This document shows, piece after piece, positions 6,251-13,640 of a stretch of DNA of 16,318 bases. The notes below the pieces were generated by a model. It did not search any database. It was not told the origin of the DNA and was given only the letters and a program-made list of their open reading frames with translations. How positions within the stretch are numbered: position 1 is the stretch's first letter; the number at the start of each line of letters is the position of its first letter. This stretch comes from Clostridiales bacterium (GTDB lineage Bacteria; Bacillota; Clostridia; Peptostreptococcales; Anaerovoracaceae), in NCBI GenBank assembly GCA_009778415.1, contig WRJV01000321.1, forward strand, positions 1 to 16,318, read 5' to 3'. Both the position numbers and the translations under genes were made by a program.

Positions 6251-7761
6251 GCCTGCCTCCTCTCTGCCACGCCTGTCATCAGCAGCCCGATGTCTTCTTT
6301 TGTGACTGTGTCAGGGTCCACGATCCCTGTGATTCTTCCGTCGCAGAGCACCATCACCCTGTCGCACAGCTCCATCAGCACATCAAGGTCCTCGCCCACA
6401 AACAGCACCCCGGCGCCGCGCTCCTTCTGCTCGTTTAGCAGGTCGTATATTTTATAGGACGCGCCTATGTCTAGCCCCCTGACGGGGTAGGCGGTAATCA
6501 ATACTTTAGGGTTTGAGTCTATTTCCCTGCCCAGAAGCACTTTCTGAATGTTGCCCCCGGAAAGTTTTTTGACCGGCGTGAATACGCTTGGCGTCAATAT
6601 TTCCAAGGAATCAACGATCCTCTCGGCTTTTTTGACGCAGGGCCCTCTTTTTAGGAAAACCCCCTTTTGCCCCTGATAGTCCTTTAGTATTATGTTGTGT
6701 ACTATGTCCATCCCTGCCACAAGCCCCATGCCAAGCCTGTCTTCCGGTATGAACCCCATCCTTATGCCCATTTTTATTATTTCGCCGGGGCTTTTCCCCA
6801 GTATGTTTTCGCCGTTGAAAAAAATCCTGCCTTTGTCGGCCGGCACGAGTCCCGCTATGGCCTCGCATAGTTCCTTTTGGCCGCTTTTTGCGACTCCGGC
6901 CACGCCGAGTATCTCACCTGACCGCAGCGTGAAGCTTACGGATTTCAATGCCTGCTTCTTTTCGCTGTCCAGCACGGTCACCTCGTCAAGGGCCAGCAAG
7001 TCCTCCTTGCCCTCTACCCTGCTCTTTTTGATTGACAGGTCGACTTTTTTGCCTACCATCATTTCAATAAGCGGCGGCACTTCGATTTCCTTTGTCACCA
7101 CAGTCCCGACAGACCTGCCTTTGCGCAATATGGTGATCCTGTCGCTTATTTCCATGACTTCGCCCAGTTTGTGCGTTATTATAACCACGGCGCAGCCTTT
7201 TTCCTTCATGTTCCTTATTATGCTGAACAGTTTTTTTATTTCCTGCGGGGTCAGCACCGCTGTGGGCTCGTCCAGAATGAGTATCCTTGCGCCCCTGTAC
7301 AGCACTTTTATGATCTCCAGCGCCTGTTTTTCGCCCACCGGCATGTCATAGACCTTCTTGTCCGGGTTGACGTCGAGCCCGTATTCGTCAGACAGCTTTT
7401 TTATCTTTGCTGTCAGGTTCTTCCCTCTCGTGAAAAAGCCGCCCTTTTGCCCGATCACTATGTTCTCTTTTGCCGTAAGCACGTCTATCAGTTTGAAATG
7501 CTGGTGAATCATGCCAATGCCCAGCGCTATCGAATCCTTCGGCGATGAAAACCTGACTTCCTTCCCGTTAATAAAAATAGAACCGCTGTCGGGGCTGTAT
7601 ATCCCCGACAGCATGTTCATCAAAGTGCTCTTGCCGGCGCCGTTCTCTCCAAGCAGCGCATGGATTTCTCCATTTAAAACGGTCAAATTCACATTTTCGT
7701 TTGCCGCAAGCGAGCCGAAAGATTTAGTTATGCCGCTCATTTGAATTGCTGTGTCCTGCAA
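6247..7761 (-). CDS. ABC transporter ATP-binding protein with two nucleotide-binding domains (NupO-like)
   Basis: A 504-residue ATPase with two fused domains, driving the BMP-type importer. Domain 1 is intact: Walker A GENGAGKS (38-45), Q-loop HQHF (86-89), signature PVGEKQ (141-146), Walker B LILDEP (161-166) and switch His197. Domain 2 is degenerate: the P-loop position reads GVAGVAKSGQ (287-296), the signature LSGGN (400-404) is kept, but the Walker B region reads LITAYPVRGLD, lacking the Asp and catalytic Glu. An impaired second site is known for RbsA/NupO-type ATPases. The start is TTG 7761-7759: GGAGGGG (7767-7773) ends five bases upstream. The next in-frame ATG (codon 8) has no such site. 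Confidence 0.9.
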   Translation of the reverse strand: MQDTAIQMSGITKSFGSLAANENVNLTVLNGEIHALLGENGAGKSTLMNMLSGIYSPDSGSIFINGKEVRFSSPKDSIALGIGMIHQHFKLIDVLTAKENIVIGQKGGFFTRGKNLTAKIKKLSDEYGLDVNPDKKVYDMPVGEKQALEIIKVLYRGARILILDEPTAVLTPQEIKKLFSIIRNMKEKGCAVVIITHKLGEVMEISDRITILRKGRSVGTVVTKEIEVPPLIEMMVGKKVDLSIKKSRVEGKEDLLALDEVTVLDSEKKQALKSVSFTLRSGEILGVAGVAKSGQKELCEAIAGLVPADKGRIFFNGENILGKSPGEIIKMGIRMGFIPEDRLGMGLVAGMDIVHNIILKDYQGQKGVFLKRGPCVKKAERIVDSLEILTPSVFTPVKKLSGGNIQKVLLGREIDSNPKVLITAYPVRGLDIGASYKIYDLLNEQKERGAGVLFVGEDLDVLMELCDRVMVLCDGRITGIVDPDTVTKEDIGLLMTGVAERRQA

Positions 7762-7794
7762 TTTGTCCCCTCCGAACGTTGATTCAAAACGCGG

Positions 7795-8904
7795 CTATTC
7801 CGTCGCGTTTACCCCCTTTACGACCCTGTTGATTTCCCAGATTTGGTCTCTGTTGAGCGTCTGCCCATCTTCGCAGAGCACAGACCCGTCGGCATACAGT
7901 ATTTCGCCCGAGAAAGGCGCGAACTCGCCTGACATGATCCGGGCCTTCACTTCTTCGACTTTGGCTTTTACATCGCCGGGAACCAGATCAGACAAAGGCG
8001 CGAGGCCAACGTATCCGGAGGCCATGTTGCCGTAATAGCTTTCCGGCGAAAACGTCCCGTCCAGAATTTTCTTGATTACGTCTATGTAGTATGCGCCATG
8101 GTCCCAAACGGGAGCGGTCAGGTAGGCTTTTGGCGCCGAATCGGGCTTGTCCAGGTTGTAGCCGATGGCGTAAGCACCCGCTTCCTGCGCAGCGATTATC
8201 GGGCCTGCCGTGTCGCAGTGCTGCTCAAGCACGTCGCACCCCTGCGCCAGCAGCGCCTGCGCAGCTGATTTCTCTTTTTCCGGGTCGTACCATGTATTGA
8301 TGTAGACGACGTTCACCACAGCGCCCGGGTTGACTGACTGTACGCCCAAAGCGAACGCGTTGATGCCGATCTGAACTTCCGTGTACGGGTACGCCGCCAC
8401 ATATCCGACTTTGTTCGTTTCTGTCATCATCCCCGCGACTATGCCTGCAAGGTACCTCGGTTCTTCCATGGCGCCGAAGTAGTTGTCGAAATTGGTGTCG
8501 TTCATCATGCTCCCTGAAAAATGCAGGAAGTATATGTCAGGGTACTCCTCTGCGAGCTCAGCCATGGTCTCCATGTACCCGTAGCTGCATCCGATTATCA
8601 CAGTGCATCCGGCGTCGATCATGTTTTCTGCCGCAGACCTGATGTCCTGCCTGTTCTGGTCGTCAACGTTTTCGACCGCCATAGTCTTGACAAGCCCGCC
8701 GAAATACGCTTCAAGCTCGTCTATTCCGTTGGCGTGGGCCTGCGAAAAACCGCCGTCGGTCTTTGACCCAATCAATATGAACCCAACCTTAATCATCCCA
8801 TCGAAAGACTCGTCGTCGCCGGTTTGGCCGCCCCCGTTTCCGCCGCATGCCGCAAGGCTAAGTGCCGTCAGCAACGCAAGCGCCAATAACAAAATCCTCT
8901 TCAT
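7795..8904 (-). CDS. BMP-family substrate-binding lipoprotein (NupN/PnrA/TmpC-like)
   Basis: A 369-residue lipoprotein, first gene of the importer operon. The signal peptide ends in LAAC (Cys20), followed by a Gly-rich linker. The rest is a basic membrane protein (BMP) domain: GSKTDGGFSQAHANGIDEL (47-65), CTVIIGCSYGYMETMAELA, the YPDIYFLHFSG segment, GVQSVNPGA, and WYDPEKEKSAAQALLAQGCDVLEQHCDTAG. Characterised relatives (PnrA of Treponema, NupN of Bacillus) bind purine or other nucleosides. With xpt next door, a purine nucleoside or nucleobase ligand is likely here, though BMP proteins with other ligands exist. Start: ATG 8904-8902 with AGGAGG at 8911-8916. Only 33 bases separate it from the ATPase gene. 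Confidence 0.9.
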   Translation of the reverse strand: MKRILLLALALLTALSLAACGGNGGGQTGDDESFDGMIKVGFILIGSKTDGGFSQAHANGIDELEAYFGGLVKTMAVENVDDQNRQDIRSAAENMIDAGCTVIIGCSYGYMETMAELAEEYPDIYFLHFSGSMMNDTNFDNYFGAMEEPRYLAGIVAGMMTETNKVGYVAAYPYTEVQIGINAFALGVQSVNPGAVVNVVYINTWYDPEKEKSAAQALLAQGCDVLEQHCDTAGPIIAAQEAGAYAIGYNLDKPDSAPKAYLTAPVWDHGAYYIDVIKKILDGTFSPESYYGNMASGYVGLAPLSDLVPGDVKAKVEEVKARIMSGEFAPFSGEILYADGSVLCEDGQTLNRDQIWEINRVVKGVNATE

Positions 8905-8948
8905 TTTTTTCCTCCTCGTAATAATAGATGTACTTGTAATACCTTAAC

Positions 8949-8977
8949 ATTATATTCGTATTTGGCAAATTCGTAAA
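8949..8977 (-). promoter_or_regulatory. promoter of the nucleoside transporter operon
   Basis: On the minus strand TTTACG (8972-8977), 17 bases, then a perfect TATAAT (8949-8954). The leader to the ATG at 8904 is about 40 bases. The -35 lies six bases from the -35 of the divergent xpt promoter, so RNA polymerase binding at the two is likely to interfere or be co-regulated. Confidence 0.7.
8954..8975. promoter_or_regulatory. direct repeat ATTCGTA x2, candidate operator
   Basis: ATTCGTA occurs at 8954-8960 and 8969-8975, a 15-bp period. The copies lie between and over the -10/-35 of the transporter promoter and flank the near-palindrome ATTTGGCAAAT (8960-8970). Opposite-strand halves read ACGAAT, reminiscent of the CGAA core of Gram-positive PurR boxes, but the match is imperfect. 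Which regulator binds is not known. Confidence 0.45.
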
Positions 8978-8983
8978 GGCATA

Positions 8984-9012
8984 TTGAAAATTTTCCTGAT
9001 TTCTGACATAAT
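8984..9012 (+). promoter_or_regulatory. promoter of xpt
   Basis: TTGAAA (8984-8989), 17 bases, then CATAAT (9007-9012), with TGA directly before the -10 (extended -10). Transcription should start near 9019, leaving only about 35 bases of leader before the xpt ATG. Confidence 0.7.
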
Positions 9013-9053
9013 CATACATAGCGTTTGGTTTGCACCATGAAAAGGGGATTGAG

Positions 9054-9626
9054 ATGGAAGCATTAAAAAATAAAATTTTGGCAGAAGGGCAGGCGGTGGG
9101 CGCCGAAATCGTCAGGGTCGACAGTTTTCTGAACCACCAGATAGACGCCGAGTTCATGTACGAAATAGGCGAGGAGTTCAAAAAAAGGTTCGCGGGCGAG
9201 GATATCAACAAAATCCTGACGATAGAAGCCAGCGGCATAGCAATAGCGGTGTGCGCCGCTAAGTATTTTGGCTACCCGCCGGTGGTGTTCGCCAAGAAAG
9301 GCGCCCCGGGCACTATGGGGACGGACTATTACTCAACCGATGCGAAGTCTTTTACCAGAGGCGTCGCATCAAGCATCGTCATTGCGAAGAAATTCTTGTC
9401 CTCTACGGACAGAATCCTTATTATCGACGACTTTCTTGCGCAGGGCGAAGCCGCCTTCGCGCTATGCAACCTTGCAGAGCAGGCCGGCGCCGCAATCGTC
9501 GGCATTGGGGCGGTCATCGAAAAAGAGTTTCAGGGAGGCGGAGGCCGCCTGCGCAAAAGTGGGTACCGCGTCGAGTCCCTAGCGGTCATCGAAAAAATAA
9601 CCGACGGCAAAATTTTGTTCAAATAA
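9054..9626 (+). CDS. xpt: xanthine phosphoribosyltransferase
   Basis: A 190-residue cytoplasmic enzyme converting xanthine and PRPP to XMP in purine salvage. It closely follows the Bacillus Xpt pattern from the first residue: MEALKNKI, VDSFLNHQID (22-31), TIEASGIA (56-63), the PRPP-binding loop ILIIDDFLAQGEA (121-133), QAGAAIVGIGAVIEKEFQ and GYRVESLA. Length equals that of the family. A TTG at 9030 would add eight residues, but ATG 9054 has AAAGGGGAT (9041-9049) upstream and matches homologues. It is divergent from the nucleoside importer, forming an uptake/salvage pair. In many Bacillota xpt is controlled by a guanine riboswitch; the leader here is too short for one. Its stop overlaps the end of the convergent membrane protein gene by eight bases. 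Confidence 0.95.
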   Translation: MEALKNKILAEGQAVGAEIVRVDSFLNHQIDAEFMYEIGEEFKKRFAGEDINKILTIEASGIAIAVCAAKYFGYPPVVFAKKGAPGTMGTDYYSTDAKSFTRGVASSIVIAKKFLSSTDRILIIDDFLAQGEAAFALCNLAEQAGAAIVGIGAVIEKEFQGGGGRLRKSGYRVESLAVIEKITDGKILFK

Positions 9627-10689
9627 CGGGTTTGCGGACATGCCGCTCGCGTCCATGGCCGCTCGCCATTCCGCGCAAGACAACTGCGGAAATGATTGCG
9701 AGGCTGGCAGAAATGGCGGCAAAAACAACCGTTTTGACTATATACGACCTGAACAGTATGTCAGGCGCGTATGTTTTCATGGAGAAATAATAATTCCAAG
9801 AGTCTCCGAAATTTGAAAACGTGCTTGACCAGAATTCAAATTCAGACCACCTTGTGGGGATGAAGCTGCCTGGGATGTAAAAAGGCGAGCCCACCAGCGC
9901 GAGGCAGCAGAAACACGCCAGAGCCAGCCCTCCAGCCATAACCGCCCTCCTGAGCCACTTGCCCATGCCCTTCGTAAGTCCTCCCAATGCAATCAGCGCG
10001 AAAGCGGCAAACGCGATCAAAAGCGCCAGTTTCCCCAATGCCATAAAAGCCTTCACCACTGAACCGTAGTAGACCGTAATGTCGCCGCCTACCCCGTAAA
10101 CCATGCGCAGCTCTGACGCGGACATCTCCGCCCCCTCGCCAAATACCACGTCCAGCGCGTCAAAGCCCGCCCGCGAGTCGTCCTCGCCGACTTTGTAAAT
10201 CAAAGGCGCGGTGCTTCCGTACAGCAGTTTTTCAACAACATAGTTTTCTCCGCCGATAACCACGGTTTCGCCCAGTATGCCGCTTGCCGTTCCAAAGACG
10301 CTAAAAGCCGCAGCTTCTGAGAGAGCGCACCCGTTGTCCAAAACCAAGTCGAACATCTCGCTGTTGTCGCCAAAATAGTACAGCGCACAGTCGAGCCTGG
10401 TCCTCGCCCCAAGCGAATAGTTCTCAATGGTCACGTCGTTTTCCTGGCTCCATGCGGTAAACCTGATGTCTTCCTTTTCAAAGTCCCGGTTTTCAAGCAA
10501 ATCTGCCAACCGTTCGACGTTCAAAAGCTGGCCTTCCGACCTTATCTGGACGACTTGGCCATACCCCTTTTCAGCCTCAGCAGCAGCCCCGGCAGACAAG
10601 CCCCAAAAAACGGCCGACGCCATCAAGAAGGCTATGACGGCCGCCAGCTTGATTATGTTCTTACGTTCCAATGTCGGCTGATTGTACAC
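9619..10689 (-). CDS. MacB-topology membrane protein (reduced FtsX/MacB-type ABC permease)
   Basis: About 356 residues with the layout of MacB-type (type VII) ABC permeases: one N-terminal membrane segment (about 13-36), an extracytoplasmic domain of about 175 residues, then three C-terminal segments (about 214-236, 248-268, 318-339). The stretch CALSEAAAFSVFGTASGILG, followed by ETVVIGGENYVVEKL (121-156), matches the conserved MacB core-domain pattern. The cytoplasmic loop between TM2 and TM3 is very short, and about 50 extracellular residues lie before TM4. There is no ATPase domain. AAGGAG (10699-10704) is three bases from a GTG at 10695 and nine from a second in-frame GTG at 10689, because GTGTAC is duplicated; 10689 is preferred. 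It overlaps the adaptor gene by about 30 bases. The family assignment is by topology and motif, so moderately sure. Confidence 0.65.
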   Translation of the reverse strand: MYNQPTLERKNIIKLAAVIAFLMASAVFWGLSAGAAAEAEKGYGQVVQIRSEGQLLNVERLADLLENRDFEKEDIRFTAWSQENDVTIENYSLGARTRLDCALYYFGDNSEMFDLVLDNGCALSEAAAFSVFGTASGILGETVVIGGENYVVEKLLYGSTAPLIYKVGEDDSRAGFDALDVVFGEGAEMSASELRMVYGVGGDITVYYGSVVKAFMALGKLALLIAFAAFALIALGGLTKGMGKWLRRAVMAGGLALACFCCLALVGSPFYIPGSFIPTRWSEFEFWSSTFSNFGDSWNYYFSMKTYAPDILFRSYIVKTVVFAAISASLAIISAVVLRGMASGHGRERHVRKPVI

Positions 10690-11866
10690 GTACACGGTCT
10701 CCTTCCGCTATCGTTTTGTTGCTTTTCGTTATTATCAGGTCGTCTGACGTGAACCCTCCCGATATGGCGGCATTCTTGTTGTCCTTCTCGGTTACCGTGA
10801 CATCCATCTTCGATGCGACCTTTTGCACGCCCAGCACACCGCTGGTTTCGCCGACGATGTACACATAGTAGTCGTCTTCGCTGCCCCTGACGGCGCTGAG
10901 GGGAACTGTGCTCCTGTACTCTTCCGACCTCTGCTCATGGGTGAGAGTCGCTTTCTGGGCGATGTACGCATCGGTTCCGGAAGGGATGTCGCAGATGACT
11001 CTGGCTACGCCTTCCTCCCGGGCGATGGACCTGATCGTCAGGTTTGAAAGCGGCCTGCTGATCCCTGAAAGGGTTACGCTCACTTGATCTCCGGTCTTCA
11101 TGTACTGGGCGTCGTCGGTTTTTATCTCCCCCGTGAATATGAAGTTCGCGCTTTCCGGAATAATCGTGCAGTAATTTTCGCCTTTGAGGGTTTCGCCCTG
11201 CACCGCAAAAATCTCACCTACAGTCCCGCTGATGTCTGCTGCGACTTTCCCCTCGTCCTTCAAAACCTTCAGCATGTCGTCGTATTCCTTTTGCTTGAGC
11301 TTGAGGTTGTTCTCCCTGATTTCAATGTCAATGTTGTTTTTGGTCGAGTTTTTCTTGGCGTCTTCGAGCTTGCTTGTGGCGTCTTCTATCTTCCTCCTGT
11401 CCGACTGCATCTGCATCCCGTCGTTGATGCTCCTGTTGAACTCGTCGTCGGCAAGGGCCCTGTCAAGCTCTGCCTGCGCAGAATTAATCGATGAGTTGTC
11501 CACGCTTTCCATCTTCATCTTCTGGATTTCCAGCCTCGAGTTGGAAATGTCCACCCTCGTTTTTTCGGCTTCGTCAACCAAATTGTCGTAGTCCAGCGAC
11601 AAAATCACGTCCCCTGCCTCAACATAGCTGCCCTGCCCGACGAATATTTCTTCAACCCGAAGGGAAGTGCTGCTGCGGACATAGTGCTTCTTCGATGCGT
11701 CTATCTCGCCGTTCACCATCGTCCTCTGCACAAGCGAGCCCCTTTTTACGGGTTCCGCGTTGACCTTGGCCACAGTCACCGAGTCCGTCGCCCTTGAAAC
11801 CGCTGTAAGCGCGATAAGCACGGCAACGCATATGATCAGGGCTTTGGCATATCTGTTTTTAAACAT
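10661..11866 (-). CDS. HlyD/MacA-type periplasmic adaptor (membrane fusion protein)
   Basis: A 401-residue protein with an N-terminal anchor (about 8-24), a first lipoyl half-motif VEEIFVGQGSYVEAGDVILS (71-90), a long charged coiled coil (about 95-205, with KLEDAKKNSTKNN and NLKLKQKEYDD), a second lipoyl half (AADISGTVGEIFAVQGETL) and C-terminal beta-barrel segments. Adaptors of this type in Gram-positives work with MacB-like transporters and reach into the cell envelope. An ATG at 11887 overlaps the preceding stop (TAATG) but has no binding site. ATG 11866-11864 has AAAGGAAGC at 11872-11880, so the shorter form is preferred. Partner by position: the MacB-like protein immediately downstream, whose gene overlaps its 3' end. 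Confidence 0.85.
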   Translation of the reverse strand: MFKNRYAKALIICVAVLIALTAVSRATDSVTVAKVNAEPVKRGSLVQRTMVNGEIDASKKHYVRSSTSLRVEEIFVGQGSYVEAGDVILSLDYDNLVDEAEKTRVDISNSRLEIQKMKMESVDNSSINSAQAELDRALADDEFNRSINDGMQMQSDRRKIEDATSKLEDAKKNSTKNNIDIEIRENNLKLKQKEYDDMLKVLKDEGKVAADISGTVGEIFAVQGETLKGENYCTIIPESANFIFTGEIKTDDAQYMKTGDQVSVTLSGISRPLSNLTIRSIAREEGVARVICDIPSGTDAYIAQKATLTHEQRSEEYRSTVPLSAVRGSEDDYYVYIVGETSGVLGVQKVASKMDVTVTEKDNKNAAISGGFTSDDLIITKSNKTIAEGDRVRVQSADIGT

Positions 11867-11886
11867 AGTTTGCTTCCTTTCCGGCA

Positions 11887-12744
11887 TTATTCTTTAAGCC
11901 CCACAGCTTGAATCCCTCGTTCAAGGTACTTCTGCCCCACAAGGAACACCAGCAGCGGAGGCACGAGTATCATGATTGACGCTGCCAGCGCTACAGCCGC
12001 CTGGTTCCCCGAAGAACCCGGCAAATACAGCGATAAGGGCCATAGCGCCTTGTCTTTGATGAAGGTCAGCGGCTGCTCGATCATGCTCCAGTATTCGATG
12101 AACCCCAGTATCATCGCAGCTGCTATCCCGGGTGCCCCCACCGGTATGCCGATGTAGATGAACGTTTCAAGCGGGCCGGCCCCGTCGATTGCCGCTGCCT
12201 CTAGCAGCGCGTCCGGTATCCCCTTGAAGAACCTGTACACTATGAACACGGGGAACGTGGAGAAAATTGCCGGCAAAATAACGGCAAGCCTAGTGTTCAA
12301 AAGGTGCATCGTGTCCAGCACGATATAGTTCGACACCATTGTGACCTGAAACGGCATGAGCATCAGCACGATGTAGACCATGAACAGCGCTTTCCTGCCC
12401 TTGAACTTGAATTTGGCAAAACCCCACGCAGCAGGCACCGCCACCAGCATCTGCCCGATCAGTATAGGGAGCACAAGCCTGATGGAATTCCAAAACATCA
12501 CGAAGAAGTCCGGCGAGTCGAGGAGCAGTTCCACGTAGGCCCGCAGAGTAATGTATTCCGGCAGGAAGAACCATGTAGCCGACCTTCCGCTGTTGTCCGT
12601 CAGCACAGGCCCTATTTTTTCGTATACCTCGTCGGCGCCCATGAACGAGCCCGCAAACAGTATGCAGATCGGCACAAGCACAAACAACGCAAGGGCGAAT
12701 ATCACAACCGACTTCAGGAAAGAGGTTTTCTTTGTGTCAAACAT
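11887..12744 (-). CDS. carbohydrate-type ABC transporter permease (MalG-like, BPD_transp_1)
   Basis: A 285-residue polytopic membrane protein of the MalG/CUT1 group. The coupling (EAA) loop reads EAAAIDGAGPLETFIYIGIP (182-201) and is followed by the usual terminal hydrophobic segments, ending in the MalG-like tail QKYLERGIQAVGLKE. The frame extends 11 codons upstream, but ATG 12744-12742 shares its last base with the stop of the upstream permease (TAATG overlap). It also has a strong GGGGAGGGGG site eight bases before it. Together with the upstream permease it should form the membrane part of an importer fed by the large lipoprotein. No dedicated ATPase is nearby; CUT1 importers often use a shared MsmX-type ATPase. 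Confidence 0.88.
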   Translation of the reverse strand: MFDTKKTSFLKSVVIFALALFVLVPICILFAGSFMGADEVYEKIGPVLTDNSGRSATWFFLPEYITLRAYVELLLDSPDFFVMFWNSIRLVLPILIGQMLVAVPAAWGFAKFKFKGRKALFMVYIVLMLMPFQVTMVSNYIVLDTMHLLNTRLAVILPAIFSTFPVFIVYRFFKGIPDALLEAAAIDGAGPLETFIYIGIPVGAPGIAAAMILGFIEYWSMIEQPLTFIKDKALWPLSLYLPGSSGNQAAVALAASIMILVPPLLVFLVGQKYLERGIQAVGLKE

Positions 12745-13640
12745 TAGTCGTCCCCCTCCCCGATAAGCCTCATCCACAGGGATATGAGGATGAAAATCAC
12801 TATAGCCATGACGACCGCCCCCGCGCTTAGCTTTTCGATGTCGAGTGCCGTGAACCAGTTGTTGAAAAGGTGCTGAAGCATGTACATGCTCGTGTGCGGG
12901 TACTCCCCTGCCACCAGGTAGGCTTCTCTGAACACCTTGAACGAATTAAGCAGCGAAAGGACTATCACCATGAACAGCACCCCCACCAGGTTCGGCAAGG
13001 TGATCGAAAACAGCCTCCTGAAGCTCCCTGCGCCGTCCACGGCAGCTGCCTCGTATATTTCCAGCGGTATCTTGGAAAGCCCCCCCATCCAAAGCACCAT
13101 GTCGTACCCCATGTTTTTCCAAAGGTAGCTCACAGTCAGCACCCAAAACGCAGCCGCGCTGGCCATGAACGGCACTGTCGTCCCAAAGGCGCTGCCCGTC
13201 AAGCTGTTCAGCAGCCCGTCGTTGTGGAAGAACAGCTTCCATATGAGCACCATTGACGCCGCAGGTATCACGAGGGGGAGCAGGAACACCGACTTTGCCG
13301 CGTCCCCTACGCCCTTAGTGCCGGAAACAAGCAGCGCCAGCACCAGCGACATGGCCACAAGGGCCGGTATGCAGACTGCCACGAACTTCAGCGTGTTGCC
13401 TGCTGCCAGTTTGAACGCTTCGTTTCCGAACACGTTCAAGTAATTGCTCAGCCCCACGAAATTTGAGCCCGTCGCCGTAAAGAACGACCTCCTCAGCACG
13501 TCTGCAAACGGAACCAAGACGAATATCAAAACCCCAATGAAGCTGGGAGCTATGAACGCGAGCGGCACTTTATTCTGCGAGATATATCTTAGTCCTCTCC
13601 CTAATGTCGGCAATCGTCTGATCCAAATCTTTTTCTCCAT
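12744..13640 (-). CDS. carbohydrate-type ABC transporter permease (MalF-like, BPD_transp_1)
   Basis: A 298-residue membrane protein with about six hydrophobic segments. It has the EAA coupling loop YEAAAVDGAGSFRRLFSITL (196-215) followed by PNLVG, typical of CUT1-type sugar, oligosaccharide or lipo-saccharide importers. The conserved N-terminal pattern (short basic head, then AFIAPSFIGVLIFVLVPF) supports the start at ATG 13640-13638, which has AAAGGG seven bases upstream. This start lies inside the upstream lipoprotein gene, giving an unusually long 71-base overlap. No ATG, GTG or TTG with a better site was found downstream of the overlap. Expected partner: the MalG-like permease that follows. 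Confidence 0.88.
   Translation of the reverse strand: MEKKIWIRRLPTLGRGLRYISQNKVPLAFIAPSFIGVLIFVLVPFADVLRRSFFTATGSNFVGLSNYLNVFGNEAFKLAAGNTLKFVAVCIPALVAMSLVLALLVSGTKGVGDAAKSVFLLPLVIPAASMVLIWKLFFHNDGLLNSLTGSAFGTTVPFMASAAAFWVLTVSYLWKNMGYDMVLWMGGLSKIPLEIYEAAAVDGAGSFRRLFSITLPNLVGVLFMVIVLSLLNSFKVFREAYLVAGEYPHTSMYMLQHLFNNWFTALDIEKLSAGAVVMAIVIFILISLWMRLIGEGDD

Noticed and set aside
8905..9053. Guanine/purine riboswitch in the xpt leader or the transporter leader
   Set aside because: Leaders are only about 35-40 bases from the predicted starts, and no conserved purine-aptamer sequence was recognised.
9655..9669. Hairpin ATGGC/GCCAT as terminator of xpt
   Set aside because: Five-base stem inside the convergent coding region with no T-run after it.
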